This document shows, piece by piece, positions 1 through 10,235 of a stretch of 64,000 bases of DNA. The translations under genes and the position numbers were made by a program. The notes below the pieces were generated by a model, which was given only the letters and a program-made list of their open reading frames with translations, did not search any database and was not told where the DNA came from. Location of the stretch: NCBI GenBank assembly GCA_032717465.1, contig CM064713.1, forward strand, positions 12,876,872 to 12,940,871, written 5' to 3'. The stretch's first letter is position 1. Every line of letters starts with the position of its first letter. Source of the stretch: Coenobita brevimanus. Its lineage: Eukaryota; Arthropoda; Malacostraca; Decapoda; Coenobitidae.

Positions 1-107
1 GGATGCCGAAGCCAGACGGACGCCATCTTATCGGGTGAGTGCAGACGGGCGACATCTTAGAACGTCATTTTTTAACGAAATTACAATTTTAAAAACTTAC
101 CCTAAAT
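1..107. repeat. Partial copy of the 571-677 segment at the window edge
   Basis: These bases match 571-677 almost base for base, starting at GGATGCCGAAGCCAGACGGA and ending at CCTAAATT. The two copies bracket a LINE fragment, so a unit of about 570 bp seems to be tandemly duplicated and the window opens inside the first unit. The GACGCCATCTT motif is the one that is amplified at 51575-52200. Confidence 0.85.
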
Positions 108-471
108 TTCGAAAGGAGGATGACCAGGAGTATGAAAGGTAGGTGAGAAGATCGCCACTGGAGCGTCCCTGACGGAACCCGTACTGACGATCAGAAAGAA
201 GGTTGTGATAGGAAAGATGCCTTAAAATTTTTCTATTGAGAATTGACTCGAAAACTTTTGAAATACAGGACGTTAAAGCTATTGGACGATAGTTGGAGGG
301 TTGGGAGTGGTCACCCTTCTTTGGGACTGGCTGAATGAGAGCAAACTTCCAGCAAGAAGGAAAGGTACAAGTTGACAGACAAAGGTGAAAGAGTTTGCCT
401 AGGCAGGGTGTAAGCACAGAAGCACAGTTCTTGAGAACTGTACGACCACCTTCTTTACCATAGTTTTCCAT
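97..471 (-). mobile_element. Jockey/CR1-like LINE fragment, reverse transcriptase N-terminal part
   Basis: The minus-strand ORF of 124 residues reads as the first part of a non-LTR reverse transcriptase. It holds the linker leading to PVPKKGD, then NYRPIAL, a KVFE..L motif and QYGFRQGRSSGDLLTYL. These are the RT motifs 1 and 2 of Jockey/CR1-type LINEs in arthropods. The ORF stops before the catalytic xxDD box, and there is no endonuclease or C-terminal region, so this is a dead fragment. Its 5' side joins the segmental-duplication sequence at about 452-471, the same boundary that abuts a different LINE piece at 51457. The family is clear; the clade is not certain. Confidence 0.85.
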
Positions 472-2685
472 GGGATTCTTTGAGTATTTTATGACTGCGT
501 TTTTAAGTTTTTACCACATTTTAATTCTTTTAGAAGTGGTGAAGAGTCTGTTTAGTCCCTAACGATGCCCGGATGCCGAAGCCAGACGGACGCCATCTTA
601 TCGGGTGAGTGCAGACGGGCGACATCTTAGAACGTCATTTTTTAACGAAATTACAATTTTAAAAACTTACCCTAAATTAGAGTAAAAACCCAATCTTACT
701 TATCCTACCCTAACCTGACCTATCCCTTACGTTTACTGATGGATCCCCATCGTACTTGAAAAAGCACTTTTGCACATATTTACCAAGTCACTGATTCAGT
801 TCAGAGGTAAAAAAAAAAAAAAAAAAAAGGTAATCTCTTAAATGTGGTCCTATCTATGTCTCCTTACGGATTAGCTACAAAATAATGCTTGACACAGTAA
901 AGAAAGTGTTTATATAACATCACGGTAAACATACGGTTTAGGCCGCAGAAACACCTGATTCACTTCCTCCTCTCCCAGGTTGTTTTCTGTATTTTTCTAA
1001 TGACATGATAGTAAATGATTTACTGTTTTGTTTCCCTGTTGTTTTTGTCAATGCTCATCCGATTCACTCGTGTTGGTTTCTCAGGCGTAATGGCAGACTT
1101 TCTAAAACGTACTCTAATCAACTGAAATTTATTTTTACAGGTATTGCAACCTGACCTTACATATTCGGCTTATCCTTAATTTAATCTTAACTTAGCAAAA
1201 CGTCCTAACCTAACCTAATCCAATCTCTAACATGACCTTACTTAACCAAACCCAATCTATCCTAACTTATCCAACGGTAATAACCAGAGGCACCGAAAGG
1301 GAAAACCAAACTTATCTCGGTACAGTTGCTTAGCGTTTAGTGTGTCCGCCATTACGCCCAGGAAACACCACGCGTCGGGGAAGCAAAACATGGATAATAA
1401 AAACAATCGGGAAACAAACTCACCACAAAGTAGCCCTTTACCACCATAAATAAAAAAATACTGAGCAAACTAACAATACTGTAAGTGAACTGTTAAGGTT
1501 TCTCTGCTGATTAACCTGTATATTTACCATTATCGCAAAAGACGCTCTGGTAAATTCGAGTGCACACGCCTGCACCAGCCAATATGGCGCAACATTCATC
1601 CGCTACTAGGCATTAGCCTAACCTGTCACTACATGACTACCCTTACAAAATTGCTCCAACTCAAAGTAAGCTTAAAAGGTAAGTCTTTGAATAGTTCAGG
1701 GACGTAATATAATGAAAATCGGTAACGTTGGTTACTTCTAAAGTAATACCGACGCTCTCAATAACTGGATAATCGGTGTCCCAAAAGACCGCAAATTTCC
1801 CAACTTCCTTTATTATTTACTCTGCTCATTACATACCAATATCCTGTGTTATCAATGTAAAGTATATCCATATTCAAACTACATAACTGGCATAAAACAG
1901 GACGCTTACGTGAAATACGCAAAATGAATCATCAATAAACAAGTGCTGCAACGTCTCCAATGCCACCCAGAACATGGACGAATGATAAAAATGGCTGACC
2001 TTCCTTGCAGATGGCGTAGGGGGAAGCCGATCAGTCCACCACCTGGCCCTTCGTTTGACCCAGCCTCCACCTATCTCCTGTACACCTCGAGACGGACACC
2101 ACCACCAGGCCACCAACATCAGTCACTCGTAGTTTCGAAGATCACGGGAACGCACACGAAAAAAAAAAAAAAAAACTACTACCTCCCCCTTGCCACCACG
2201 CCCCACGCCACTGAACTGCAGCCGTAGCTACGTCACCTACGAGGCAGCATGAGATCCTGCCGATGATGGGAAAAGCAGGGGTGACAACCATCCCGTGCCA
2301 GGGCGTCAAAAACCACACCGTAAACTTTCTAAGCGTCTATAAATCAGTCACGCCTAGTACTAGTTAATTACTACACATTGGGTATAATAACATACAGTTG
2401 TATAATTTCTTCATACCTATGCGATTAATCTGCTGGAGTACAACTGAAGCAATAAATAATCATCCGAAATATTGGTACTCTTGATCTGTTGGGCATGCGC
2501 GGCGCAGCGACTCATATTGCCACCGCGGGTCTATTTAAACATGCTTCACGGATTACTTGTGTATATACTTCACATATTCTGTACTTTGTTATAACACCGA
2601 GTCAGTTAAAGAAATAAAGAAAGTCTACATGACATGTCCAGTCTATCAAAGAAATATATGGCACTTCCGTCTTCGCATTTTGAAA
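452..2685. repeat. Segmental duplication, copy A
   Basis: This stretch is collinear with 51451-54072. Shared landmarks are the left edge (ACCATAGTTTTCCATGGGAT), the GACGCCATCTT motif, a CCTAACCT tract, a CATTACGCCCAGGAAACA block, a near-identical 370-bp block at 1880-2240, and the right edge GTTATAACACC...TTCCGTCTTC. Copies differ by point changes and small indels. The 31-bp motif occurs once or twice here but about 21 times in copy B. I see no conserved reading frame: short ORFs shared by both copies (for example minus 1874-2119) change frame between copies. No gene is claimed. Confidence 0.85.
2470..2580 (+). promoter_or_regulatory. Possible core promoter conserved in both duplication copies
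   Basis: Both copies keep CATGCGCGGCGCAGCGACTC, then CACCGCGGGTCTATTTAAAC, then a CACGG start-like site. The first motif resembles an NRF1-type GCATGCGC site and TATTTAAA could serve as a TATA box. The matching stretch in copy B is about 53880-53960. No coding exon is visible downstream, so this may simply be repeat-internal sequence. Confidence 0.25.
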
Positions 2686-2689
2686 CATT

Positions 2690-2885
2690 GTCTCCTGTCT
2701 TTCTTTCCTTCATTCTTTCCCCGTCCATCGGCCTACGGGTGACTTTATATCCCCTCTTCAGTCTGTCTTTCCCTTCATTCTTTCCTCTTCCTTCTTGCCT
2801 GTGGGTGACTACAATGAGTGACAAGCCAAATGGTTTCCTTACACCAGGACACCATTTACTACGCTGGGAGGTAACCATATAACCA
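2690..2885 (+). repeat. Interspersed repeat R1, copy 1
   Basis: A pyrimidine-rich head (CTTTCCTTCATTCTTTCC) is followed by GACAAGCCAAATGGTTTCCT, a TTTAC...GCTGGGAGG segment and GTAACCATATAACC. The same order occurs at 12107-12275 and 30545-30750, so this is a dispersed family. It has no ORF of its own and may be a SINE. It abuts SINE1 directly. Confidence 0.65.
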
Positions 2886-2890
2886 GATTT

Positions 2891-3117
2891 TGGCGCCTGG
2901 TGGTTTAGTGGGTAATTACGGCGCTCCAATCGGATTGAGCCGGTGAAGGTTTATATCCAGCGGGTGGTTGGGGTTTATTGCTCACGTAATGCCACTCAGG
3001 GAAGAGTGAGGTCGGTCACTCTCATCTTAAATGTCAGGACCAACTAGCCTAGCCCTTGGCTCCTACACTCCTCATGGGGCAGCACAGGATTGGATGATGA
3101 TGATGATGATGATGATT
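2891..3117 (+). mobile_element. tRNA-derived SINE (SINE1), copy 1
   Basis: The 5' end carries a tRNA-like box A (TGGTTTAGTGGG) and about 45 bases later a decayed box B (GGTTTATATCC). A conserved body follows: GGTGGTTGGGGTTT, GGTCACTCTCATCTTAAATG and CTAGCCTAGCCCTTGGCTCC. The element ends in GGATTGG(ATG)n. The body recurs at 15973-16180, in reverse at 25450-25545, and as a tail scrap near 55165-55205. The 3' ATG tail resembles the tail of LINE A, which suggests the two share mobilisation machinery (inference). Confidence 0.75.
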
Positions 3118-3118
3118 A

Positions 3119-4690
3119 TACCCATGTACAAAAATAAAGGTGAGCGAAGTGGGTGCAAGAATTATTGTGGCATAAGTTTAATGAGTGTGGGAGGGAAGGT
3201 TTATGGAAGAATTATCATAGAGAAAGTAAGAGAGATATCAGGAGTCCTAGTGAGTGATCAACAGGGTGGCTTTAGGAGTGGCAGAGGATGTGTGGATCAA
3301 ATATTGCAGTGAGACAGATAGCAGAGAAGGTTTGTGTGAAGGACCATAAGGTGTTTATGGCATACATGGATCTGGAAAAAGCATGCGAGAAAGTGGACAG
3401 AGAAGGATTGTGGAAAGCTTTGCGCATGTACGGTGTAGATGGCAAACTGTTAGGTGCCGTCAAGAGTTTTTATGATGGTAGTGAAGCATGTATAAGACTT
3501 AATGGGTATCTAAATGAATGGTTCACGATCGGTGTGGGCGTGCGACAAGGTTGTGTGATGTCCCCATGGTTGTTCAATCTATATATGGATGGGGTGATGA
3601 GAGAAGTAAAAACGCAAGTAATGGAGAGAGGGATGGCGTTGGTAATGAATGGTGATGAATGGAATATCTCAAATTTGTTGTATGCTGATGACGCAGTACT
3701 GCTTGCAAGTACCAGACAAAAACTTGGTAGGCTAGTGCTAATTTTTGCTGAGGTCTGTGAGCGTCGTGCCTTGAGAATAAATGTAGAAAAGAGTAGTGAT
3801 GGTTATTGAGAGAGAAGGTGACTCCCAGTGCGATGTTACAGTGAATGGAGAGAGATTGGAATTGGTGAGAGACTTCAAATACCTGGGTACAGTGATAGAA
3901 AAAAGAGGAAAATGTGCAAATGAAGTTGAAAGTAGAGTGACACAAGGAAGAAAAGTAGCTGGTGCAACAAAGGCCTTGATATGAAACAGAAGCTTGAGTG
4001 TTGCAGCTGCAAGGGGCTTACATGAAGGAGTCTTAGTGCAAACTTTAATATGCGGATGTGAGACTATGGTGTGGCATGAAAATGAAAAGTCAAGAGTAAG
4101 AGCAGTGGAGATGGGACTGTTGAGGAATGTATGTCGAGTACAGAGGGTGGATAGGATGCGAAATAATGTGATTCGAGAAAGATGTGGAGTGAGGAAATCG
4201 GTGGACACCAGAATCGACGGAAGTATAGTGAGATGGTATGGTCACGTGGAGAGAATGGATAACAATAGAGTGGTGAAAAAGGTAAATCTGAGCGAATTTG
4301 AAAGAGGGAGGAGGCGAGGTAGGCCAAGAAGGTGGAGAGACATGGTGGATGAGTGTGTGAGGAAGAGTGGTTTGGAAGTCGGTGAGGCTAGGGAACTGGC
4401 AAGAGATCAAACTGGCTGGATTAATGCTGTGAGAAGAGGTGCATGATCAGGGATTTGGCACCCCTTTTTAACGTGGCAGCGTCCGAATGGACTCAATCGG
4501 GTACGTTTATGTGAAGCTACAAAACGTGGTGAATGTTTTTGGCGTAGGCTATCCGATAAAGCCAGGATTCCGGGGGCTTGAATGAGTGAATGGAAGCGTG
4601 GCTCATTGGATTGGGCAAATCTGGGCTGTCTGGACATTGCTGCTCCTCACCCTGCCCTAGGGTGGGAAAGGAGGTCCGGATGATGATGAT
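3119..4690 (+). mobile_element. RTE-like LINE family A, copy 1 (5'-truncated, broken)
   Basis: Successive plus-strand frames encode one reverse transcriptase. They carry YKNKGERSGCKNYCGISLM and QQGGFRSGRGCVDQI, then FMAYMDLEKACEKVDREGLW, GVRQGCVMSPWLFNLYMDGV and the catalytic LLYADDAVLLAS (ORF 3288-3809). The C-terminal end holds VRWYGHVERMD, GRRRGRPRRWRDMVDEC and an INAVRRGA end near 4444 (ORF 3994-4446). Frameshifts near 3300 and 3800 and a stop near 3985 separate the pieces. There is no endonuclease domain. The 3' UTR (4447-4680) ends in GGTCCGGATGATGATGAT. The copy begins right at the ATG tail of SINE1, as a 5'-truncated insertion would. Confidence 0.88.
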
Positions 4691-5640
4691 ACTGATTAAT
4701 ATTATTACAAAATTATAATCATAATTAGTAGTAGTAGTAGCAATAGTTGTGGCAATAGTAGTAGTATTAATGTTGGTGGTGGTAGTTAAGCATACCACCA
4801 CCACCAGTGCTACTGCGTTGGCTTTGTTTACATCGCACTCCCTGTGCACCGATCAGACTTATTTGATGCACCAATCCACCATAAACTTCTCCAGTGCTAC
4901 TTTTCTGTTCTGTATAAATGATATATCTTATGGATTCCTTCACATTTTATAGTATATACATACTAAAGGTATGCTACAACATCTCTGTTGGGTGTGTGTG
5001 AGAACACCCACCATCTCCTTTTGTTGTACACTGTTCGTACACATTTGTAACCACAGACTGCATAAATGTGCTTGCTGAAGGGTGTGTGTGGCAACCCACA
5101 CGTATTCTTCATATCTTCACAACAATAAACCAATCAATGTCTTACCCAGTAATACACAACCAGTTGCTGCAGTTTCATCTGCTCCTCTTGCCAACACACA
5201 AATATCAGCAATAACATTAAAACGAATACGCGAGAACTCTAACATCTCTGCCCCACAAACACTACTACTACTAATAAAAACAATAATACAGAAGGTCGAA
5301 TTTTCCGTAAACCGAACGAGACTACCTGTACTTCCTATTGGTCCCCATAAAGAATAAAACCACGAGATTTGTTACACGTGCCCTGATCGACTGTCATCTG
5401 TCCTTTCACACCTCACACACTCATTACTGTATACTCTTTACCTTTACCTAAAACTGCCATCTCTCTCTCTCTGTAGCTGCAAGAAACTAACACTGGAATA
5501 TGATGCTACGTCACAAAGAAGCCTTACGGAAAGGATTCAAAGTACATAATCTCATTTTACCACTAAGCTACAAGCAATAAGGCTGAATGACAAACAAATC
5601 TACAAGAAGTTAAATTGAAAAAAAAAAAAATAAATAAAGG
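4691..5640. other. Intergenic, no gene seen
   Basis: This stretch holds imperfect TAG and CCA trinucleotide runs at 4720-4810 and two related motifs built around GGGTGTGTGTG near 4990 and 5080. The rest is AT-rich. Short ORFs here have no recognisable domain. Confidence 0.5.
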
Positions 5641-5669
5641 GACGAAACTGTTGGGTTCAGTAACGTAGT

Positions 5670-5857
5670 ACTTGAATAAATCAACAGTAAGTTCAATATA
5701 ACAAAGTGTAATGTTGTTGTGTATCACTGCGTATCAAATGGGGTGAAGGAATGTCACTCACAACACGCATTAGCTGAATACATCAACAGTAAATTCAGTA
5801 TAACAAAGTGTAATGTTGTGAATCATTCCGTTCCAAATGGAGTGAAGGAATGTCAGA
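5670..5857. repeat. Tandem duplication of about 105 bp
   Basis: Two diverged copies share ATCAACAGTAAGTTCA, ATAACAAAGTGTAATGTTGT and AAATGGGGTGAAGGAATGTC. A short ORF spanning them (5719-5925) is probably incidental. Confidence 0.7.
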
Positions 5858-6124
5858 CTCACATTATTCTGGACTCACCGTGTTACTTGGCATTGCCTAA
5901 GACTTATGCTAACCGGGATGATTGATGCCAAAAGTTGCAGCTGCAATAAACGGATATGAGGAGGGTCACAGCTATCAGTGTGAAGGAAAACATGGCCAGA
6001 GGTAGACCAGTTAAAGACTTAGGATGAGGTTCTGCAGGGGAAATGTCGGCATTGTGGGTTTGGGGATGGAAATGACTCCATGTTGTGACACGAAAGAGCT
6101 GCCATCAAATGAAAAGACCTATAC

Positions 6125-6367
6125 ATGCCAGCATGGTTCATGGACTTTAGATATAATGGTAATACAGTTGTTTATCTAAGTGTACGAATAGCAACTGTTA
6201 ACTCTCGTGTCAACTAACTAGTTAGTTGATCAGAAAAATGGTGAAAGTGTGTGTGGATAGGTACGTGTGTGTGCCAGCATGGTTCATGGGCTCTACACAT
6301 AATGGTAATACAGTTGTTTACTGAGTGTACGTATAGCAATGTATTTAAGTAGATAGCTGATCAGAAA

Positions 6368-6399
<32 letters not shown>
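6125..6399. repeat. Duplicated 155-bp segment followed by a (GT)n tract
   Basis: GCCAGCATGGTTCATGG, then ATAATGGTAATACAGTTGTT, then a GATCAGAAAA end, appears twice (about 6127-6237 and 6273-6368). The second copy runs into a pure GT run at 6369-6399. Confidence 0.75.
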
Positions 6400-6401
<2 letters not shown>

Positions 6402-6687
6402 CCCTTAATATGCACACTATAAAGGAAAAGCTACGGTGTTTAGGCAACACAATAAGGGGCTGATGGTGCTCATGCAAGTGGTGTCAACGAATGCACAGTT
6501 TGCACAGGGAGAAGGAACCGTGACAAGATTGATGTTGCAACTCGGATGGGATTGCAACGTGTGGAAAGATGCCATGTGAGGGATGATGTATTAATTAAGA
6601 GAATATATTAATGAAGTATATCTGTGCCCATCGTGAACATAATCTGCCCATCGATGACACTCAGCTGTGTCAAAAGATTAAGCAAGT

Positions 6688-6912
6688 TGTTGTACATCAA
6701 CGACATTCACTTGTGTCAAAAGAACAAGCAAGTTTATGGTAAAGTTGTACATCAATGACATTCACTTGTGTCAAAAGAACAAGCAAGTTTATGGTAATGT
6801 TGTACATCAATGACATTCACTTGTGTCAAAAGAACAAGCAAGTTCATGGTAAAGTTGTACAGTACATCCAAGACAATCACTTGTGTCAAAAGAGCAAGAA
6901 ATTTTATGGTAA
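6688..6912. repeat. Minisatellite, about 57-bp unit, four copies
   Basis: Four units share GTTGTACATCAATGACATTC, ACTTGTGTCAAAAGAACAAG and CAAGTTTATGGTAA. The last unit carries a small insertion (GTACAGTACATCC). Period 57 is divisible by three, which is why short ORFs run through both strands. Confidence 0.85.
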
Positions 6913-6960
6913 AGATGTACAATATAAGTACAGTCAATCCAGGTGTTTTTGTGTGAGTAA

Positions 6961-7227
6961 ATGATGGCTGAACCAGTTTGTCAAACAGAATGGGTATCAC
7001 TACCATCAGTAAAGCATCTGCTGCCTGTCACTACACTTCCTCTTGTGAAGACATTGATAGGAAGGTGGCTACAAAAAGCCAAGGTTTTCAATATGGATAA
7101 AATTGGGCTATTTTGGAAGTGCCTGCTTTCCTCTATACTGTACTTTTCTACCACAGGAAGAAGGGCAGGCCAGTCATTGTCGTCTGTCAAGGTGACTGAC
7201 ACAATTTGTTGCTTTATACCCTTATGA
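6961..7227 (+). pseudogene. Tigger/pogo-like DDE transposase fragment
   Basis: The 88-residue frame contains KAKVFNMDKIGLFWKCLLSS at about residues 40-59. This matches the stretch around the first catalytic aspartate of Tigger/pogo transposases, usually seen as VFN.DETGLFWK.MP. Here the glutamate after the aspartate is lysine and the following serine-rich segment is degenerate. No helix-turn-helix N-terminus or later catalytic residues are readable nearby, so this is a decayed remnant. A chance match is possible but the NMD..GLFWK core is distinctive. Confidence 0.6.
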
Positions 7228-7231
7228 TGTT

Positions 7232-7775
7232 ACTGTTTTATGTCGTGTTTTATCGGCGAATGAAAAGGGGACAAGTATAATGTTTTAAGAATCATGTCAG
7301 TATGTTTAGGCAATATATATTTGTTTTGGGGGAGGGGGTAAGGGGAGAGAGGCTTGAGTTATAATTATAGCTTCTATACACTATACAGCACAGTAAAGAA
7401 TTAAATGGACTGAGAGACAAGGTTTGGAGTTACACCTATCAAGAGGTTAATAAATAATCCTTGTAACTTCATAGGCGCCACTATATAAGTTACTTACCAT
7501 AGTGGTATTGTATTGGAATTACACCAACTAACAAACACTGCAATTAATATGTTCATTATTCTGTTTGTTTTTAAGCAATTTCTCTTTTCTACACATCTAT
7601 CGCATCTGGTTAAAATCAGGTTTGGTTGGATTAGGTTAAATCAGGTTAGGTTAGTTTATTTTAACGCTGATGCAATAAACGACTTAGGAGAATGAGACTC
7701 TCCCCTCCTCCTTATTTATTAAGTACAGTACGTACAAAAATATTTACCACGGATGTTTATTATGGCGGCCTTAGG
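7232..7775. other. Intergenic, no gene seen
   Basis: AT-rich sequence. A short degenerate TTAGG-type tract (GGTTAGGTTAGTTT) lies near 7640-7660. It is telomere-like in motif only and far too short and impure to be a telomere relic. Confidence 0.5.
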
Positions 7776-7777
7776 AT

Positions 7778-8163
7778 ACTATACACGGGCTGCTTTACAC
7801 ACCATACACTATACACGGGATGCTGTACACACCATACACTATACACGGGATGCTTTACACACCATACACTATACACGGGATGCTTTACACACCATACACT
7901 ATACACGGGATGCTTTACACACCATACACTATACACGGGATGCTTTACACACCATACACTATACACGGGATGCTGTACACACCATACACTATACACGGGA
8001 TGCTGTACACACCATACACTATACACGGGATGCTGTACACACCATACACTATACACGGGATGCTTTACACACCATACACTATACACGGGATGCTTTACAC
8101 ACCATACACTATACACGGGATGCTTTACACACTATACACGGGATGCTTTACACACCATACACT
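7778..8163. repeat. 30-bp minisatellite, about 13 copies
   Basis: The unit reads ACACCATACACTATACACGG followed by GATGCTTTAC. Copies vary mainly at one base (GCTTTAC or GCTGTAC), and one late unit is shortened to 21 bases. Because the unit is 30 bp and lacks stops, three plus frames and one minus frame stay open, giving repetitive ORFs with no biological support. Confidence 0.97.
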
Positions 8164-8164
8164 C

Positions 8165-9275
8165 TGGGTCAAGATAAACCACTTCTTTCATCCTTGTAGC
8201 AGTTTATTTCCATAACTGCATACTGGCCGTAAAACTGAAGAGGCGAGAAATACCCGCAATCAGGACATTTGTAGGTCTTTATCAGCTTATATTAGCATCG
8301 TAATTTAGCACCAAAGGTTACATATTGCTGAGTATTTGCTATCAAACACTTTATCACACCTAAGATATTACATGCTACACAAATACATTTACTCTATATT
8401 TACCTGTACTTCCCCTGTTAATTATCGGAAACTGTGAACCGCAGCCGCTCACTTTGGTTACTTGGCGCCAGCACTGGTCACAATTGATGCCATGACCACA
8501 AGCGGGAAGCATATTTCCGTTCTGTATGGGTATTCGTCTCAGTACCACAGCCAGCCACTTCAGCCAAGCAGCCCCAGTGGGACAGGTAAGATTTGGGTAT
8601 ATCAAAGCAGTAATTTAGCCTGGGAAACACACTGAGCATATTTTCGTGAAAAACCTATGGTTAGTTTGGAAATGACGGGGCGAGCGTTGTTCCTGGCTGA
8701 GGGTTCCTGGTGATGATTACCCATAAGAAAGGAAATATGCAAGCGGGAAAGGCATCGAGCCCCACTTAACAGACAAGGAGGCAAGAAATTTTAGCCTATA
8801 AAATAGAATTCTATTCCCATGTACGAACTTTTAAAAAAGCTATCTTTTAATTTTTAAGTGTGAACTAAACTATTACATTAACATTTATGTAAGAAAAAGT
8901 GATTAGAATTACAAGCTCAGTAATGAGCTAATAATTTTCAGTGGCCGTCAGTGGGTGTAATTCCGAAAGTTAACCCGACTAAACATACAAGTGGTAGGCC
9001 TTTGGCTGGATTGTACAGCCTTACTACAGTACTGCACAATCCATCACCCCTGGGGGTTCGCGTAAGGAATTATCATCAATCTGAGGGTTTTGTTTAGCCA
9101 GGGATGGGCCTCTTCCTCAGTCTCCAATTCCTTACAACCCAATTCCTTGTCCAAGAACTTCAAGCAACAAAAGCAAGAGCAAAAAATACTGCAAAACGTA
9201 TACCATAAAATGAAGAATAATTTCCTGTCAGAAACTAAGGTGAGACAGAAAACAATTCAAATCAAAACCAACCGC
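8165..9275. other. Intergenic 3' side of gene 1
   Basis: No coding feature is supported. ORFs of 60-76 codons on the minus strand show no domain. I found no clear AATAAA signal close after the gene 1 stop codon. Confidence 0.5.
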
Positions 9276-10082
9276 TCAGGGATAGTGATCATAAAAGAGG
9301 TGGTCATTTTTGCCATAGGTAACGGTCAGGAATGGGTTACCTGTTACCACCACCGGTTCTACTTGCCTTAAAGCCGCGCCTCCCTCAGTTTCCTTCTCAA
9401 TAACACACCTTTCCGTGCCGGCCATCTGCTCCACAGCTTCCCAAAACTGCTTTTCTGCCTGCCTCATTCTGATCTCGTAGCACACTGTCAGGCGTTCAAC
9501 ATCCTGCTGCCAACGATATACGGACCAGAACACCAAAATACAAACACCATACTGAACAAAAGACCACACAAACACCCAACCCACATACGTTACCTTAACA
9601 TTCCATAGCGTGCCAAAATCACCCACTTCATTCTGGTGGGGAAGCAACACTTCAACATAAAAAAGGGAGCATGTTGCCCACTGCAAGGCAAAATACGGAA
9701 GGATTTTCAGCAACACACCAACTACCATCACCGGCAACAGATAAAGTACATTCCAAAAACACTTCATCACACATCCCAACATTACAATCAATATTTCAAT
9801 GATAAAGTAACACCAAATTTCCATCCTGAGTCTAGGCAGGACAGGTCCACCCAGCCAATCCTGTTTGTGAAGTTCAGGCGGGGATCCAATCACTTCATCG
9901 GGATTACTGGCAAGAATATTAAACTCCAGGATAAAAACACAAACAACATTACACACAAACACTGACAAATAGACTAGTTCAATTACCCATTGCCAAAAGG
10001 GTTTGGGAATCCAACATTTTCCAACAGAAAACCGCTCTTCACCGCGGTCACCACCGCCTTTTTCCACGTCAGAGGAAGACAT
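9276..10082 (-). CDS. Four-TM protein gene 1, intronless, uncharacterised
   Basis: The single ORF encodes 268 residues and I do not recognise the family. A polar N-terminus (1-28, acidic and glycine-rich) is followed by four hydrophobic segments at about 31-57, 89-110, 111-135 and 165-189. A polar cytosolic-looking tail follows, rich in charged residues (190-268). The loop between segments 1 and 2 is about 30 residues. The ATG at 10082 is the first one after the predicted start site at 10180 and has A at -3. The upstream DNA carries a textbook TATA box. Gene 2 at 34375-35118 looks like a distant paralogue. In both, a Y...LL motif (LL at 146-147 here) lies 14 residues before a W.V motif, followed by a VGxV helix. 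Plasma-membrane location and role are unknown. Expression is inferred only from the intact ORF and promoter. Confidence 0.72.
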   Translation of the reverse strand: MSSSDVEKGGGDRGEERFSVGKCWIPKPFWQWVIELVYLSVFVCNVVCVFILEFNILASNPDEVIGSPPELHKQDWLGGPVLPRLRMEIWCYFIIEILIVMLGCVMKCFWNVLYLLPVMVVGVLLKILPYFALQWATCSLFYVEVLLPHQNEVGDFGTLWNVKVTYVGWVFVWSFVQYGVCILVFWSVYRWQQDVERLTVCYEIRMRQAEKQFWEAVEQMAGTERCVIEKETEGGAALRQVEPVVVTGNPFLTVTYGKNDHLFYDHYP

Positions 10083-10179
10083 TTTGATGTCTCGAAAAAT
10101 CCGATAAAACTACACCTTAGCGGTTAATAACACAATGATAAATGTATACGACTTACCACTTTTACAACGCTAAGGAGAG

Positions 10180-10235
10180 TGACTCGCTCACGCTGGTGCT
10201 CACCTTTTATAGCCCCGAGACGCCGGAAGTGGATA
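10180..10235 (-). promoter_or_regulatory. Gene 1 core promoter: TATA box, initiator, ETS-like site
   Basis: On the minus strand, GGGGCTATAAAAGGTGAGCA places TATAAAAG at 10211-10204. An initiator-like TCACTC has its A at 10180, 31 bases downstream of the first T of the TATA box, which is the canonical spacing. A CACTTCCGG ETS-like site lies just upstream (about 10223-10231). The predicted 5' UTR is about 100 nt with no upstream ATG. Confidence 0.75.

Noticed and set aside
1874..2119. Conserved minus ORF in both segmental duplication copies
   Set aside because: Indels between copies change the frame and composition; no domain.
7778..8163. CRISPR-like array
   Set aside because: Units are directly adjacent with no unique spacers, and the context is eukaryotic.
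7692..8215. Three overlapping ORFs of 131-161 codons and a minus ORF
   Set aside because: All are generated by the stop-free 30-bp repeat; no start context, promoter or domain.
10150..10165. GTAAGT splice donor in the gene 1 leader
   Set aside because: A good donor on the minus strand, but no convincing acceptor before the ATG and an open frame without it; kept as intronless.
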